Source of the DNA: Misgurnus anguillicaudatus
Taxonomy: Eukaryota > Chordata > Actinopteri > Cypriniformes > Cobitidae
DNA length: 64,000 nucleotides
Direction: 5' to 3'
Assembly: GCF_027580225.2 (NCBI RefSeq)
Contig: NC_073340.2
Span: 33,871,001-33,935,000 of the forward strand
Shown here: positions 43,765 to 54,185 of the stretch, piece by piece
Numbering within the stretch: position 1 is the first letter of the stretch
How the letters are laid out: every line of letters begins with the position of its first letter
Translations under genes and position numbers: made by a program
The notes under the pieces: generated by a model
Database searches by the model: none
What the model saw: only the letters and a program-made list of their open reading frames with translations
Told to the model about the DNA's origin: nothing

Positions 43765-43992
43765 TATATACACACATACATACACATGTAGACGTTTCTT
43801 AAATAAATACATGCATGTATTATATTCTATATAGATAAAAAGAATATACATACATAACATTTTTCTTAAATGTATACATGTATGTGTGTATTTATATATA
43901 CAAAATTATTACACGCAGTGCACACATATAATTTGCAAAAACAAACTTTTATTTTGTATGCGTTCAATCACGATTTTTTTTTTGACAGCCCT
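43137..43992. mobile_element. AGGGCTGTCAAAAG MITE expanded by microsatellites and a nested MITE
   Basis: AGGGCTGTCAAAAGATTAAT (43137) and TTTTTGACAGCCCT (to 43992) are the family ends seen at 25732-26053. This copy is 856 bp instead of about 322 bp because it contains (TA)n (43278-43350), TG-rich and TA/TTTA runs (43351-43459), the MITE at 43469-43712 and another (TA)n run (43715-43760). Confidence 0.85.
43469..43712. mobile_element. Uninterrupted AAGAGTTTCGTTGCAAAA MITE
   Basis: Inverted ends AAGAGTTTCATTGCAAAACG and TTTTGCAACGAAACTCTT. The 244-bp length and internal order show what the split copy at 36960-37833 looked like before invasion. The flanking TATATG/CATATA prolongs the apparent TIR into the TA microsatellite. 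Confidence 0.88.
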
Positions 43993-44345
43993 ACTATTAA
44001 ATATTTCTTTCCGCCAAAGAAAGTTATTTGTAATTTTGAAATTTCAAATAAATTTTCATATGCAGTTTTCACTATTTAAATACATTTCTACAATTGCAGC
44101 GATCAGGTAAACCATCATATATCCGTTTGTTGGGCACTGAATTTAAATTCCCACCCGTATCCCATTACAGCATTAGCAGTTTGGGAGTTCTCAGTGTATG
44201 TGTGTGTGCGTAAGGGTGTACAGTACACATCTCCCAGTGAGATTTCTCCATATTTTTACTGGGACATGACTGGTCTGGTTTTCACACTCCTCAATTGTGC
44301 ATGTTAAAATAAGATACAATGCATTGTCATGTATTGCTTTCTTCT
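43993..44345. other. Unassigned stretch
   Basis: No feature recognised. Confidence 0.35.
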
Positions 44346-44349
44346 CCAC

Positions 44350-45200
44350 ACCCTGGTTTATTGTGTCTCGTTGATGAAGTTTACCAATGGCCGCCTTTGA
44401 AACGCGAGCCTGCGGCGTGCATTCTGTCTGAAAGCGATGGTGTGAAAGATCCGTTCAAAGAGCGCCGCTACTTTTACTTCAGCTACCTTACAGATGCAAA
44501 CTCGAGATGCAGTGATTCAAAAGAAACTGTGGTGGGAGGGGTGTAAGCAAAGCTCATTAACATCCGTGTAGCGGCAAACGCTTTCTCTCCTCCTCTGTCC
44601 ACGGAGCTGAATTCTAGCTTTAGATGTGCCAGGCCTGTTGGGACTTTGGCTGCCACTTTAATTAGTGCTCAGTAATTTCAATAATGAGTGACAATTCAGT
44701 GGGGCTTTTAGGTTGGTCTCCCCGTCAGAGGCGAATCAATAATCCTCTGTTTTCCTCCCTCCTTTCCTTTAAAGACTAAAAAGTGGTGCGTAACTTCCAT
44801 CAGAGCGAGAGGGAGAAAATGAGAGACAACAGCGGGTCCCAGAGAAATGCTGGAGACGATTTAGCGCTAATGGCAGATGCAAGCCTTTCCTCTGCCTTTT
44901 GTTTTGATGTTATTGGATGAAAAGGCAGGTCTTTAGCAGCTAGCGGAGGGGCTAACCGTGAAAACAATTTGCCCTGGCTGTAAAAGGAGTGATGTGGTAG
45001 CGAGAGGAGGCTCTAGGATTAGGGATAATCTCCCGGTCCGCACCTCAAGGCGGAGGGGAAATAGTGAAGCTAATTTTCAACGTGCGCATTTGCGCCGTAG
45101 CCGGGCAGCTTTCGATCCCGGGGTGACGTCCGTAATTGATAATAGGATTTTCGAGTCGAGTGGAGTTGAAATGTTATTATTAAGTCACATCATGGTAGAA
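44350..45200. promoter_or_regulatory. Candidate conserved non-coding island
   Basis: About 850 bp of balanced, repeat-free sequence with CACTTTAATTAGTGCTCAG near 44654, TTTCAATAATGAGTGACAAT near 44676 and CCTTTGAAACG near 44394. Frames (for example 44958-45290) lack domains. This is among the most enhancer-like blocks of the central region. Confidence 0.38.
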
Positions 45201-45341
45201 TGGAGAACGAAAAGAAAAAGGCGTTTCACTGAAGCGTTTGATAAATTTATTTACATATCGCTTATTCGTCGAATGAGTTACGTGATCTGAGTGCGATTCT
45301 TCAACTTATATCCGGATGTTTCTTCAATTACAGTCACTTCG

Positions 45342-45446
45342 CAGACAGCAGACGACTCTGGGCCGGATCCGCTCCGGATCTGTGCCGAAGTCAACAGCTC
45401 TGGCGCTGATCCGGTGCGGATCCGGCCCAGAGTCGTCTGCTGTCTG
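45342..45446. repeat. Perfect 30-bp inverted repeat with 45-bp loop
   Basis: The arms 45342-45371 and 45417-45446 are exact reverse complements (outer word CAGACAGCAGACGACTCTGG, inner word GGCCGGATCCG). The loop itself contains further GGATC/GATCC pairs. Probably the core of a small fold-back element; the CpG-rich arms stand out from the AT-rich flanks. Confidence 0.9.
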
Positions 45447-45518
45447 GGTTTAAATATCCCAGGGGCTGATTCTTATCAACATCAACAGATTTTCATTCAT
45501 TTTGACTTTTTTAAAATA

Positions 45519-46226
45519 CACTGCAAAAATTACTTTCTTACATAGTATTTTTGTCTTGTTTTCACTAGAAATATCTAAGAATTCTTAAATTGAGATGCAT
45601 TTTCTTGATGAGCAAAATGACCTAAGAAAATAAGTCTAGTTTTTAGACAAAAAAATATAACATTTAAGTCGATTTGTAATAAAAGCAAGCAAAAAAAAAA
45701 ATCTGCAAATGGAATAAGAAAAAGTTTCTTGAATTAAGTGTTTATGAAAAAAGTTAACTTATTTCAAGAAAATATTTCTTATTCCATTGGCAGATTTTTT
45801 TTGCCTGTTTTAAGCACTAATTTTCTTAAAGTTTAAAAAAAAGATTTTCAAGAATACATGGTCTTAGTATTTTTGTCTTGTTTTCAGTAAAAATGTCTGA
45901 AAAATCTTAAATTCAGATGTATTTTCTTAATGAGCAAAAGGATCAATGAAAATAAGTCTAGTTTTTAGACCAAAACTATCAAATTTAAGTGATTTTGTGC
46001 ATAAAACAAGCAAAAAATCTGCCAATGGGGTAAGCAGATTTTTCTTGAATTTAGTGTTTACAAATTTTTTTCAAGATTTGTTTGCTTACCCCATTGGCAG
46101 ATTTTTTTTGCTTGTTTTGTGCACAAAATCACCCACATTTTATATTTTTGGTCTAAAAACTAGACATATTGTCTTGGGTCATTTTGCTCATAAGAAATTT
46201 TTTTCTTAAATCATTCTTTTGCAGTG
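45519..46226. mobile_element. CACTGCAAAAA palindromic MITE, compound copy
   Basis: It begins CACTGCAAAAATTACTTTC and ends TCATTCTTTTGCAGTG. The segment holds about one and a half head-to-head family units: GTATTTTTGTCTTGTTTTCA occurs twice (45546, 45871), and CCATTGGCAGATTTTTTTTG occurs twice with inverted partners. It is either a nested insertion or a tandem of half elements. Confidence 0.8.
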
Positions 46227-46246
46227 TAGCTGTCACAATAAAGTTA

Positions 46247-46545
46247 CACTGCAAAAAATGACGTTCTTACCTACTATTTTTGTCTTGTTTTCAGTAGAAA
46301 TATCTAAAAATTCTTAAATCAAGATGTATTTTCTTGATGAGCAAAATGACCTAAGAAAATAATACTAGTTTTTAGACAAAAAATATACAATCTAAGCGAA
46401 TTTGTGCTTAAAACAAGCAAAAATAACTGCCAATGGGGTGAGAAAATTTTACTTGAATTAAGTGTTTAAGAAAAAAGAAATCTTATTTTACATTTTTTTT
46501 TCTCACCCCATTGGCAGATAATTTTGCTTGTTTTAAAGCAAACAG
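46247..46545. mobile_element. CACTGCAAAAA palindromic MITE, right end lost
   Basis: CACTGCAAAAAATGACGTTC opens the element, and CCAATGGGGTGAGAAAATTT near 46430 pairs with TTTTCTCACCCCATTGG near 46497. The expected right-hand GCAGTG end is missing, with unrelated sequence from about 46546. Confidence 0.75.
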
Positions 46546-47385
46546 CTTCAACACAGACACGCCCCCAGCGTTTAAGAGCAGTGAATGCTGCTTAATTTAT
46601 TTAGATTTTGATAACTTATTTTATTTACTTGACTTTTTTCATTCAAATTTCACTGGGTGGTTAATAACACATTATTCTGTGGTTATTCACATATTTAAAA
46701 TCACTTTACACAGACCTTAATTCTAGCTATTGCCTCCCTATAGTTGAAGAAACATAGTTTATGTATGGCTATATTATTCCAGCCCTGTTAAAACTTAAAT
46801 ATAAATATGCACCTGTGAATTATATTCAGCGCATATTTAGCATTGATGCGAATTCTTGTTAATTGTTTGTTTGAGATGAAGGCATGTTGTCTCAGCTCAT
46901 GACGAGTCAGCGTGGTTCTGCATACCATTATGCCAATGATGTGCAATTAGAACCTCACATGCCAGGATTGGCAGACGTCCCGTTCTTCTTCCTTTAGATA
47001 CTGCTGTGAACTTCTGAACCCGTGAGAAGTCGGGTCTACCACAGCCTCTGGGTCTAAAAGGAAGATATGAAGTGTGTGGAAAATGATGCCTCGGGCAATG
47101 TTACTTTGTAAGTGATGTAGTTTTCTGGGTTAAGATGATTGTTCTTAGTGTTGGTTCTGTCATCATTTGACTAATTGAAGGAGATTGTCCATGGATCACC
47201 TTTCACAGGTAGAAGCACACCTGGGAATCAGTGCTTCAGGATACGGCCTGGACATTGTTTTCTCCAGTTTTTTAGAAGAACATTTATATTTACGTTTTAA
47301 TTCATGTGACACTGGTATTCATTTAATTAATATTTGCAGTCTGATGTTATAGGAATGTGTGGGCCTATTCTTGTGAATTCATCAA
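46546..47385. other. Unassigned stretch, possibly regulatory at 46880-47110
   Basis: 46880-47110 is non-repetitive and GC-balanced (ATGACGAGTCAGCGTGG, ACCATTATGCCAATGATGTG). Otherwise AT-rich with nothing recognised. Confidence 0.3.
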
Positions 47386-47389
47386 CAGA

Positions 47390-47985
47390 AGGCAAGTCGT
47401 GGTATAGTCACGAAATATTTGATTTATTTATTCGTGTTCATGGACACGATATTCTGCTATTTTTCGTGCCATTGAGCATAAATGTCTTTTTTTCATGTAA
47501 CTCAGCACAAATTTCTATAATTTTCATGTACATAGCACAACTTTCTTTTTCCTTTCATTTTTTATTTTGTTTTCTCATAGTTTTTTTTCCTATTTTTAAA
47601 TCATTGTCACTTGGGGTTATAATTGGCGTTTGGGTTAGGATGTACTTTTATGTATTGGTTTCTACTTGTTTCTCTTTTGATTTTAAAACTATTGTCGCTT
47701 GGGCTTGGGGTGAGAGTTGGGGTTTGGGATGTCTGAAATGTAACAGAAAGTCGTTCTAACACCAACCCCAAGGGACAATGGTAAAAAATAGGAAAAAAAC
47801 GATGAGATAAAATAACCTGAAAAAGAAAGTTGTACTACGGACATGAAAAACTATTTATAGACATTCATGCTGAGTGACACGAAAAAGACATTCGTGCTCA
47901 ATGGCATGAAAAAAGCAAAAAACTGTGTCCATAAATGTGAATAAATTAATTGAATATTTTGTGACTATACCACGACTTGCCGTGA
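47390..47985. mobile_element. Longer fold-back MITE of the GTCGTGGTATAGTCACGAA family
   Basis: The left end AAGTCGTGGTATAGTCACGA (47395) and right end GTGACTATACCACGACTT (47961-47978) are inverted. The centre has two copies of the TTGTCGCTTGGG/TTGTCACTTGGGG words and their complement. Relative of 40229-40650. The 141-codon plus-strand frame inside (47334-47759) is a by-product of the repeat. Confidence 0.82.
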
Positions 47986-47989
47986 GATT

Positions 47990-48260
47990 GGGTTGGAATT
48001 CATACAATGTGATGTATACAAAAACATGTGATTATTATAAACCACCATCCCTAAACGTGATGGGTGAAAGCAGACTCATACGAATTTGAGATTTGTTCCC
48101 CACTACCTTTACCTTTGCATTGCAAGTGCAATTTTGCTAGATTATTTTGCAGTATTTTGTGCATGATTATATGATAAGTTGCACTATTTTTTCTTGTTGC
48201 CCTTTCAAAACTCACTTGGCCATAAAACGTTTTTACTTTCAGAAGTGCGAGAGATGAGCT
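47990..48260. other. Unassigned stretch with a MITE-like fragment
   Basis: GGAATTCATACAATGTGATG and CAGACTCATACGAATTTGAG resemble the GTACGAATT-type repeat at 15340-15570. Nothing further. Confidence 0.35.
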
Positions 48261-48269
48261 AGAGATCTG

Positions 48270-48545
48270 TCTCAAGTAGGCAAGGTGGATGCTGAATGGA
48301 TGCGGTTAATGCTGCTGTATTCATTATTCATTGTAAATTTATATTTGGCATAATTATGAAGCAGTGTCTGTCGCTGTAGTCTGTGTGAAGCTCTGATGGG
48401 GATGATAAATGGTGAAGCTGGAGCTCTTAATGAGAAAAGAGGTCATGTGTTGGGCGTATAGCACTGCCACAACTGCAGCTCGCCTTTCCTCCCCAGGTAC
48501 CACACGAATGTACGACGTGTAATTAGACTAAAAGAGGAAAAGGAA
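48270..48545. promoter_or_regulatory. Candidate conserved non-coding island
   Basis: Non-repetitive with TATTCATTATTCATTGTAAA near 48319, TGGAGCTCTTAATGAG near 48419 and GTACGACGTGTAATTAGAC near 48509. Homeodomain-type cores and no coding signature. Confidence 0.33.
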
Positions 48546-48677
48546 GAATAAACCATATAATATCTTAATGAGATATGACATCAAAACGTTTTCTAAAGTA
48601 ATACGGCACATTTTTTAGGAACAGATTGCATTAATACATTAGAAATTGTAGAGTTCAGCTGACCATTCCTGCCTAAA

Positions 48678-48900
48678 AATAAAGGTTTCAAAAGGTTCTT
48701 TGTCGAGCTGTATGGTTCCATAAAGAACCTTTAATATTCACAGAACCATTCTGTTGCACAAAAGTTATTTTTAGTGGTTCTACCTATACTATAAAAAGCT
48801 AAGGAAGAATATTTTTTCAAACTTCGACTAAAAAGTTCTTTAGAGAACCATAGATGGTTCTCCTTTGCTATTGCTGTGAAGAACCTCTTTGATGATAAAC
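48678..48900. mobile_element. AAAGGTTCTTT-type MITE
   Basis: AAAAGGTTCTTTGTCGAG (48690) and GTGAAGAACCTCTTTG (48875), with internal TATGGTTCCATAAAGAACCT and AAAAGTTCTTTAGAGAACCA words in both orientations. A well-known teleost MITE type, degraded here. Confidence 0.7.
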
Positions 48901-49008
48901 TCTCAAAAAAAAAAAAGTTGTCAGTGGGATGGTACCTTTTAAAATGCTCCTAATATGTATCATGTCTGATGTATCTAATATGTATCAGGTCCTAATATAC
49001 AGTATATC

Positions 49009-49118
49009 ACGCAAAATTGAACTTTGCCGTATGTATTGCATGACTTTCCAAAAGACATTTTAATAGCCTGCCTTTTGAAAAGTTGTGCAATACATATGGC
49101 AAAATCCAATTTTGCGTG
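49009..49118. repeat. Inverted repeat with ~46-bp arms
   Basis: The left arm (49009-49054: CACGCAAAATTGAACTTTGC, CGTATGTATTGCATGAC) and right arm (49072-49118: GTGCAATACATATGGCAAAA, TCCAATTTTGCGTG) are imperfect reverse complements around a 17-bp loop. A related fragment lies at about 49950-50005. A hairpin MITE. Confidence 0.82.
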
Positions 49119-49186
49119 CATATGACACACTAGTCTATCCCATTCACTTAATACCATGTTTTGAGTTATCTCGTCAATTAAAGGGG

Positions 49187-49846
49187 TGGTTCAATTGTAT
49201 TTCAAACATTCTGACTTATTAACACAGTTATAGAGTTGTTTCCTCATGCTAAACATAGGCAAAGTGTCAAAAAAGCAGTTGGACGTGTTACAGAGTATTT
49301 CTGTGCCGAATGCACTTCGTCAGGGTTCGTACAAGTTTCGGAAAGTTTTTTTTCGATTACAGGTCCAGCTGACGTTTCAGGGGTTTTCTATGTATCACTT
49401 CTTTATATGGGCACTTCCCCCGGATAACCCCGCCCACCCGTCAATCAGCGGGAGACGCTAGAACTTGCAAAACTTATCACCCGACACAGCTTTGTTTATT
49501 TTCAAAACTCAACAATGGCACAAATGAAGAAGTGTGTTTTTGGATGTAACGAGAAGAAAGCCAGCCTTATGAAAACAATGGATATAGTTTATTATCCGGG
49601 GTAGCAGCGGAGTTTTGCGTGTGTGTTTGATGCGCTGGATTTTCCCGACCGGGTCACGAGTTGCATGCGGTAAGTAAGACTTCTGTCTTATGTTTTAAAT
49701 ATGCGCGTGCATATTATATAAATGACACATGTAGTGAATCATAAGTTAGTGTTGTATAGTGTTGCATGACTCGTACTCGCTCCACCCGCGGTAGTAACTC
49801 CTCCTCCTTCATTTTTTCGTACGTTATCGGAAAGATTCTGTAAAGC
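49187..49846 (+). mobile_element. Second copy of the Kolobok-like THAP-type element
   Basis: It opens with a TTAA-ended AATTAAAGGGGTGGTTCAAT junction (49179-49198), then ATTCTGACTTATTAACACAG. It runs through AATGGCACAAATGAAGAAGT to CGTACGTTATCGGAAAGATT, where it is cut off. It is inverted relative to the copy at 34995-35735, about 14 kb away. No intact transposase. Confidence 0.75.
49515..49669 (+). pseudogene. Possible THAP-like first-exon remnant
   Basis: ATG at 49515 gives MAQMKKCVFGCNEKKASLMK, then a stop after about 29 codons. The sequence continues to an ATGCG|GTAAGT donor-type site at 49669/49670. The CVFGC pair could be the first half of a C2CH THAP finger. The in-frame TAG is at the equivalent place in the inverted copy. 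Confidence 0.3.
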
Positions 49847-49849
49847 TAA

Positions 49850-50180
49850 CCCCAAGAATAAATGGTAAAATAATTTTAAAAATTGAGAAACCAATACATA
49901 AAATGACACAAAAACATATGTAGTATTAAATGAACGGGAAGGACTGGGGTATCGTATGCATGCAAAATTAGACATTAGCGTGCATTGCACAACTTTTTAA
50001 AAGGCGTTCTATTTATATGCAATTTATGAGAATGGGCTGATTATTTAGGGACAGATATGCACTTTTGAGTTACCAGTATGCACCTTTTAGGTACAAAAGT
50101 GTACTTTTTGAAAAGTTACAGTACTGCCCCAGTGACAACTTATACCTTCTTGTACTTTTTTTCTGAGAGTGTAATAATAT
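49850..50180. repeat. Mixed MITE fragments
   Basis: Contains a piece like the centre of 40229-40650 (CAATACATAAAATGACACAA at 49891), a TGCATTGCACAACTTTTTAA piece like 49072-49118, and a TTTTAGGTACAAAAGTGTAC piece typical of another small MITE ending GAGAGTGTA near 50171. All are fragments. Confidence 0.55.
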
Positions 50181-50555
50181 CAAAATAACATCAATTTTGA
50201 AATCAAGTATTAATGTATCGGTTATTAAGGGTGTAGGTCATATTTTATGTAAATCGGAATTCAGGACATAAATGCAAAGACGTCAGCTGACATCATCAGA
50301 AAAAGCAAAGTATTACATTTTGATTAAATATTATGACGGTTTTTTTTAGAAAAGCATGCATGGATGAAATGTCTTCAATAAAACCTGAAGTGTGCAAAAA
50401 TAAATCCATAAATGATTTAGATTTGAAGTTGACAAAAAAATTTCAACACACAAATCCAGATGAATGGACTTCATGAGTCTCTATGGGACAATTGCTTGTC
50501 TCTTGACAGAAACATATACCATCACACATGCATATACTATATCTCAGTCATTCCA
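50181..50555. other. Unassigned AT-rich stretch
   Basis: Nothing recognised. Confidence 0.35.
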
Positions 50556-50945
50556 ACAGGTCAGATCTTTACTGGAATGTGAGGAAAATATTAACCTCCA
50601 TAATGCTCTCGATCACATCCCAACCCTTGATGTAATCCACATTAGAAATGCACTTCACAGCCAGAGGGCCTTTCAGCAGGGCTGCCGCATCCCTATGAAG
50701 CCTGCCGGGGAGATTCGGCTTCAGGGAATAACCCCCGCCCGAGACGCTCTGATATCAGCGGGGAAAACTCCCCACATTTGTGCAACAGAACCCTCCTAAT
50801 CTAACTTTTCCTGACATGTAATGGGAGAGGGTTCCCTGATGGCCCATTTATTTATATTAAAACCGTCATTCAGGTTCAGTGTCTTAATTGATTTCATTTC
50901 TCCCCGTGAATCTCTTGCCCCATACGTTTCCACTCCAATAATCTA
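50556..50945. promoter_or_regulatory. Candidate conserved non-coding island
   Basis: Repeat-free, balanced composition with CTTAATTGATTTCATTTCTC near 50882 and a GC-rich core at 50660-50780. The plus-strand frame 50464-50799 (111 codons) has no recognisable domain or splice partner. Read as a possible enhancer. Confidence 0.35.
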
Positions 50946-52230
50946 AATGATTATGTATTTTTTATTAATACTTGCAGTCAATTTTGACTTCCCTTCACCT
51001 GCTAAGTCTAACTTTGATTCAATTTTAATCTGGTATCGTTTTTTAGCGGTGATTGACAAACTGAACCGTGCTTGTTTAGGTTTCGTGTCTCATTCACAGT
51101 ATGCGTGTATATATCTGGCTTGACTGGGTTTCGTTTTTGTTTTCTCTCTGTTTCTTCTCAATCTGTCATATTACAGGAGAACGGAGTCTCTGATAAGGCA
51201 GTAATGGGGTGTAGAGGAAAAAAATAAAAAATAAACGTGCCCGGTTATTACACACTCCCCGGGGACTCGTGTGTTTGGTGTAATGTGCGCGTGAGAGCGA
51301 TGCTCGTATTTACATGTGTCATGCATCCGCTCTTTCTCGCTGTCAGGAGAATTGTCAGACATATTGCTGTGGCACTTGGCGTGAAATGTTCAGCAACAAG
51401 TGCTGGTGACTGACTATCACACATTGATTCGAGCTAACGTGCTTTACGGCTTTTCAGCAGCGGACTTGCATAGCAACGGTTAAATGGTCTTATGCAATAT
51501 TTATGCTCATTGTTTGTTTTTGTTAGCTAATGCATTTATTAATCTTAACAAATACAACCTTATTGCAAAGTGTTACCGAAAATGTGAAATGCAACATTGC
51601 AGACTTCTTTAAATTAACATTCTTTTTATTAATGTGTAAAATTGTTGGGGGTTCAGCCAGTAAGCATTCATCATAAATTTTGCACAGGCAAGTTTATTGT
51701 CACATGCATTGCTGTTTTAATCATATTGCTTTTGCAATACCAATAAGCCACAGGAATGCATGCATTACAGTGAATTTACCAAAGTAAGCGAATGTTGTTG
51801 TGCACAACACTAATTTAAGAGCTGGAGTTAACCAATGCGGCATGCATGTATAGTTGCATAACTGCTCTGATTTATGGTAGTTAATACTCAAGTTCGAGTC
51901 AGTAGTAAATGTATGGTGTTTATGTTAGGGCAGGATAAGAACCACAGGCGTTTAAACTTGAACCACAGCTGAGAGAGTTTGGAGAGCGGAGCAAAAAGAG
52001 AGAAAATTCATCACTTGATCCATTTGTCTCTGAGTTTTCTCTCCCACAGGTACGTGGAGATATCAAGTTACTAACCGCGCTCAAAACACACACACACAAA
52101 AAAAAGAGAGCATATGGTTTTTCGAAAGACCCACACGGTGTTTCATATCTTTTGTGCTTTACGTATTGACGGAAAGTTGCAGTAAATAATCTTGCGTGTA
52201 TCTATTAAAATCCAGATTTACAGCTGTTGA
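50946..52230. other. Repeat-poor non-coding stretch
   Basis: Sub-block 51040-51480 is balanced and non-repetitive. It includes GCATAGCAACGGTTAA near 51469, which resembles an RFX X-box half. The remainder is AT-rich. No gene recognised. Confidence 0.3.
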
Positions 52231-52239
52231 GGATCGGCT

Positions 52240-52740
52240 AATGTGTTAACCAGGTGTATGTATGTTATGGTATGAAATCTGACCCTGTTTTAAATCACTG
52301 TTTGAGGTCCAAGAGTCGAGAGAGAGAGAGAGAAAACTTCCAGTTGAACGGACGGCTGAAGGACGCGGGGTGTATTTTTAAAGAATGCAGAGAATACCTG
52401 TACGCTTTCCTCCCATGTCTTTTTCCACTTCTACTCACTCGGATTCCCTTAATCTTTTTTTTCCTATCGTTCATCTCTCCTTTATGGATTCCCACTGACT
52501 GTAGGCATTTCCTCTCTTTGGCTCCATGCGCACGAGGATAAATCGTGTGTTTCTGGCAGAAGTCGGCATGCATCCTGGCGATGGTGGAGGCCATTGACAG
52601 CTGAGTGTTGTCGAGGGATATTAAAGTCCAACAGCGGGCCCATTTCCCTTATTATTACACGGGCTATCCTATGATCGGATTCATGCATCTTTCCTCTGCT
52701 CAACGCCAACATGTGTCCGCTGTGTTTAATAGTTCACTGA
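52240..52740. promoter_or_regulatory. Candidate conserved non-coding island
   Basis: Repeat-free except for a short (GA)n at 52318-52332. It contains GCCATTGACAGCTGAGTG near 52591 (a CTGTCA/E-box composite, as used by MEIS/TALE and bHLH factors) and ATCCTATGATCGGATTCATG. Frames on both strands lack domains. Confidence 0.35.
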
Positions 52741-53200
52741 CAACAAATTTATGTTGCTAAGCTCCAGAAAGTAAACCTCACCAAAATGCATATGTGCAGA
52801 GGTAATATGGATTTTACTTGTTTTTCGGTCTTTTGTAATTGCTTCCAGATTTCTGCTCTTCCCCCAGAATATTCTTGAGTGAAGCCACATTTTCTCACGA
52901 TGCAGGCGGCCAAGAAAATCTGCAGGCTGAGCTGTGGTTATTCACCGCTGCTTGTCAAACATCCTCAGGCAAACCACAGCCATTTGTTTTCATGTTAACC
53001 ATGCCTGAGAAGAGAGGGAGACTGTGTTGTTTCGACATTTGGACATCCTGCATTTATCATATGATCTATCTATCGCTATCTCTCTATATATATTTGTCTA
53101 CGTAACTGTTTTTTTTTTTCGTTCTACCAAAGTAGTTGCGTCGGTTTGTGGTGCGCAAATGCAGCAATATTAGTGCTGCCCATCGACCTTGAGGTGACTA
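52741..53200. other. Repeat-poor non-coding stretch
   Basis: Balanced sequence around 52830-53040 may be regulatory, followed by short CTATCTATC and T runs. No gene called. Confidence 0.3.
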
Positions 53201-53690
53201 TACAGTATGAATATGTATGCTTGCATACGCCTTACGATGCATTTCCCAAGGAGGACACGAAACTGACCCTTCTCTTACTGTAGCTGGATTTCATCAGATC
53301 TAAACTCATGTCTCATTACTCCGATGTCAGGTTTATATAAGCCCTGGCATATCTACACAACATGAGCAGCATTAATTTTATAAAACATCTTCTGCCTCTT
53401 ATAACGCACAGCGGCAATGCGCATCAGCTCTAATAAGACGCCACTGCAGCGTTTTTTTTAAATGAACTGGATGCTGCGTCCCCTGGTACGGCAGAGCAAA
53501 CCAACTCCAGTGGATTAAGCTGTAATTAATCTATCATCTCTCCTTCCTTCTCACTCTTTTTAATACCCACGAGCACTTTTTCCTCCAAGCCGTAGCTCTA
53601 TGGTAAATTATGTATGTTTATAGATCAACACATCGCCCGCTTGGAACCTTGAACGTCAATGCTATGGTGTTTGTCATTTATTGGCTGCCT
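53201..53690. promoter_or_regulatory. Candidate conserved non-coding island
   Basis: Repeat-free, with GAGCAGCATTAATTTTATAA near 53362 and TTAAGCTGTAATTAATCTAT near 53515 (TAATTA homeodomain cores). Confidence 0.35.
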
Positions 53691-54185
53691 GTGACCCTTG
53701 TTGACCCGCAACTGGGAAAGTTCACACTGTGAACATGAGTGACATGTCATTGTCATTGATATCCTGGGGTCACCGGCCATCCGCACTCTGTGATTGGTAG
53801 ATGGCCACCCTGTCTTGGCCGTGATTGGCCATGGGTGGTCCGTGTCCCTCATTTACATGCAAATGTCTCCACATTGCCTGATCAGATAACGGTCTAGTCT
53901 AGAGACGCCCAGAGCTGCCAATCTCGCAGATTGGATTAGATTGAAGCGAGCTGATGGTTGGCTCCTTGCCGCTTGCTCTGGTTGGTTAGCGTGCCCTCCG
54001 GGGGCCCGGGACGACTTCGGAGCCCCGCAGAGATGCACTTCTGTCTTCGTGCGTCCCCCCCGCATCCCTTACCCACTGTCAGCCCATCCTCACCCCGATC
54101 CTTCTGCCACGCTACCCCTCTTGTTATGAACATAACACCAGCAGGCAGTGTATTAATATGTAAGAGATCAAGAGATTATTGATTA
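53691..54185. promoter_or_regulatory. Enhancer-like block with a GLI consensus site
   Basis: TGGGTGGTC at 53832-53840 is a perfect reverse complement of the GLI consensus GACCACCCA. It lies close to two GATTGG (inverted CCAAT) words (53793, 53822) and GATTGGATTAGATTG near 53930 (a GGATTA OTX-type core). Frames of about 60-75 codons on both strands have no domain. Sonic-hedgehog responsiveness is inference from one site. Confidence 0.4.

Noticed and set aside
44958..45290. 110-codon frame, Arg-rich
   Set aside because: Composition follows the local CpG-rich sequence, with no recognisable fold or partner exon.
47334..47759. 141-codon frame, the longest outside the LINE
   Set aside because: It lies almost wholly in the fold-back MITE at 47390-47985, is hydrophobic only because of T-richness and has no domain.
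50464..50799. 111-codon plus-strand frame
   Set aside because: No domain or paired splice sites. The expected length of chance frames in a GC-balanced block accounts for it.
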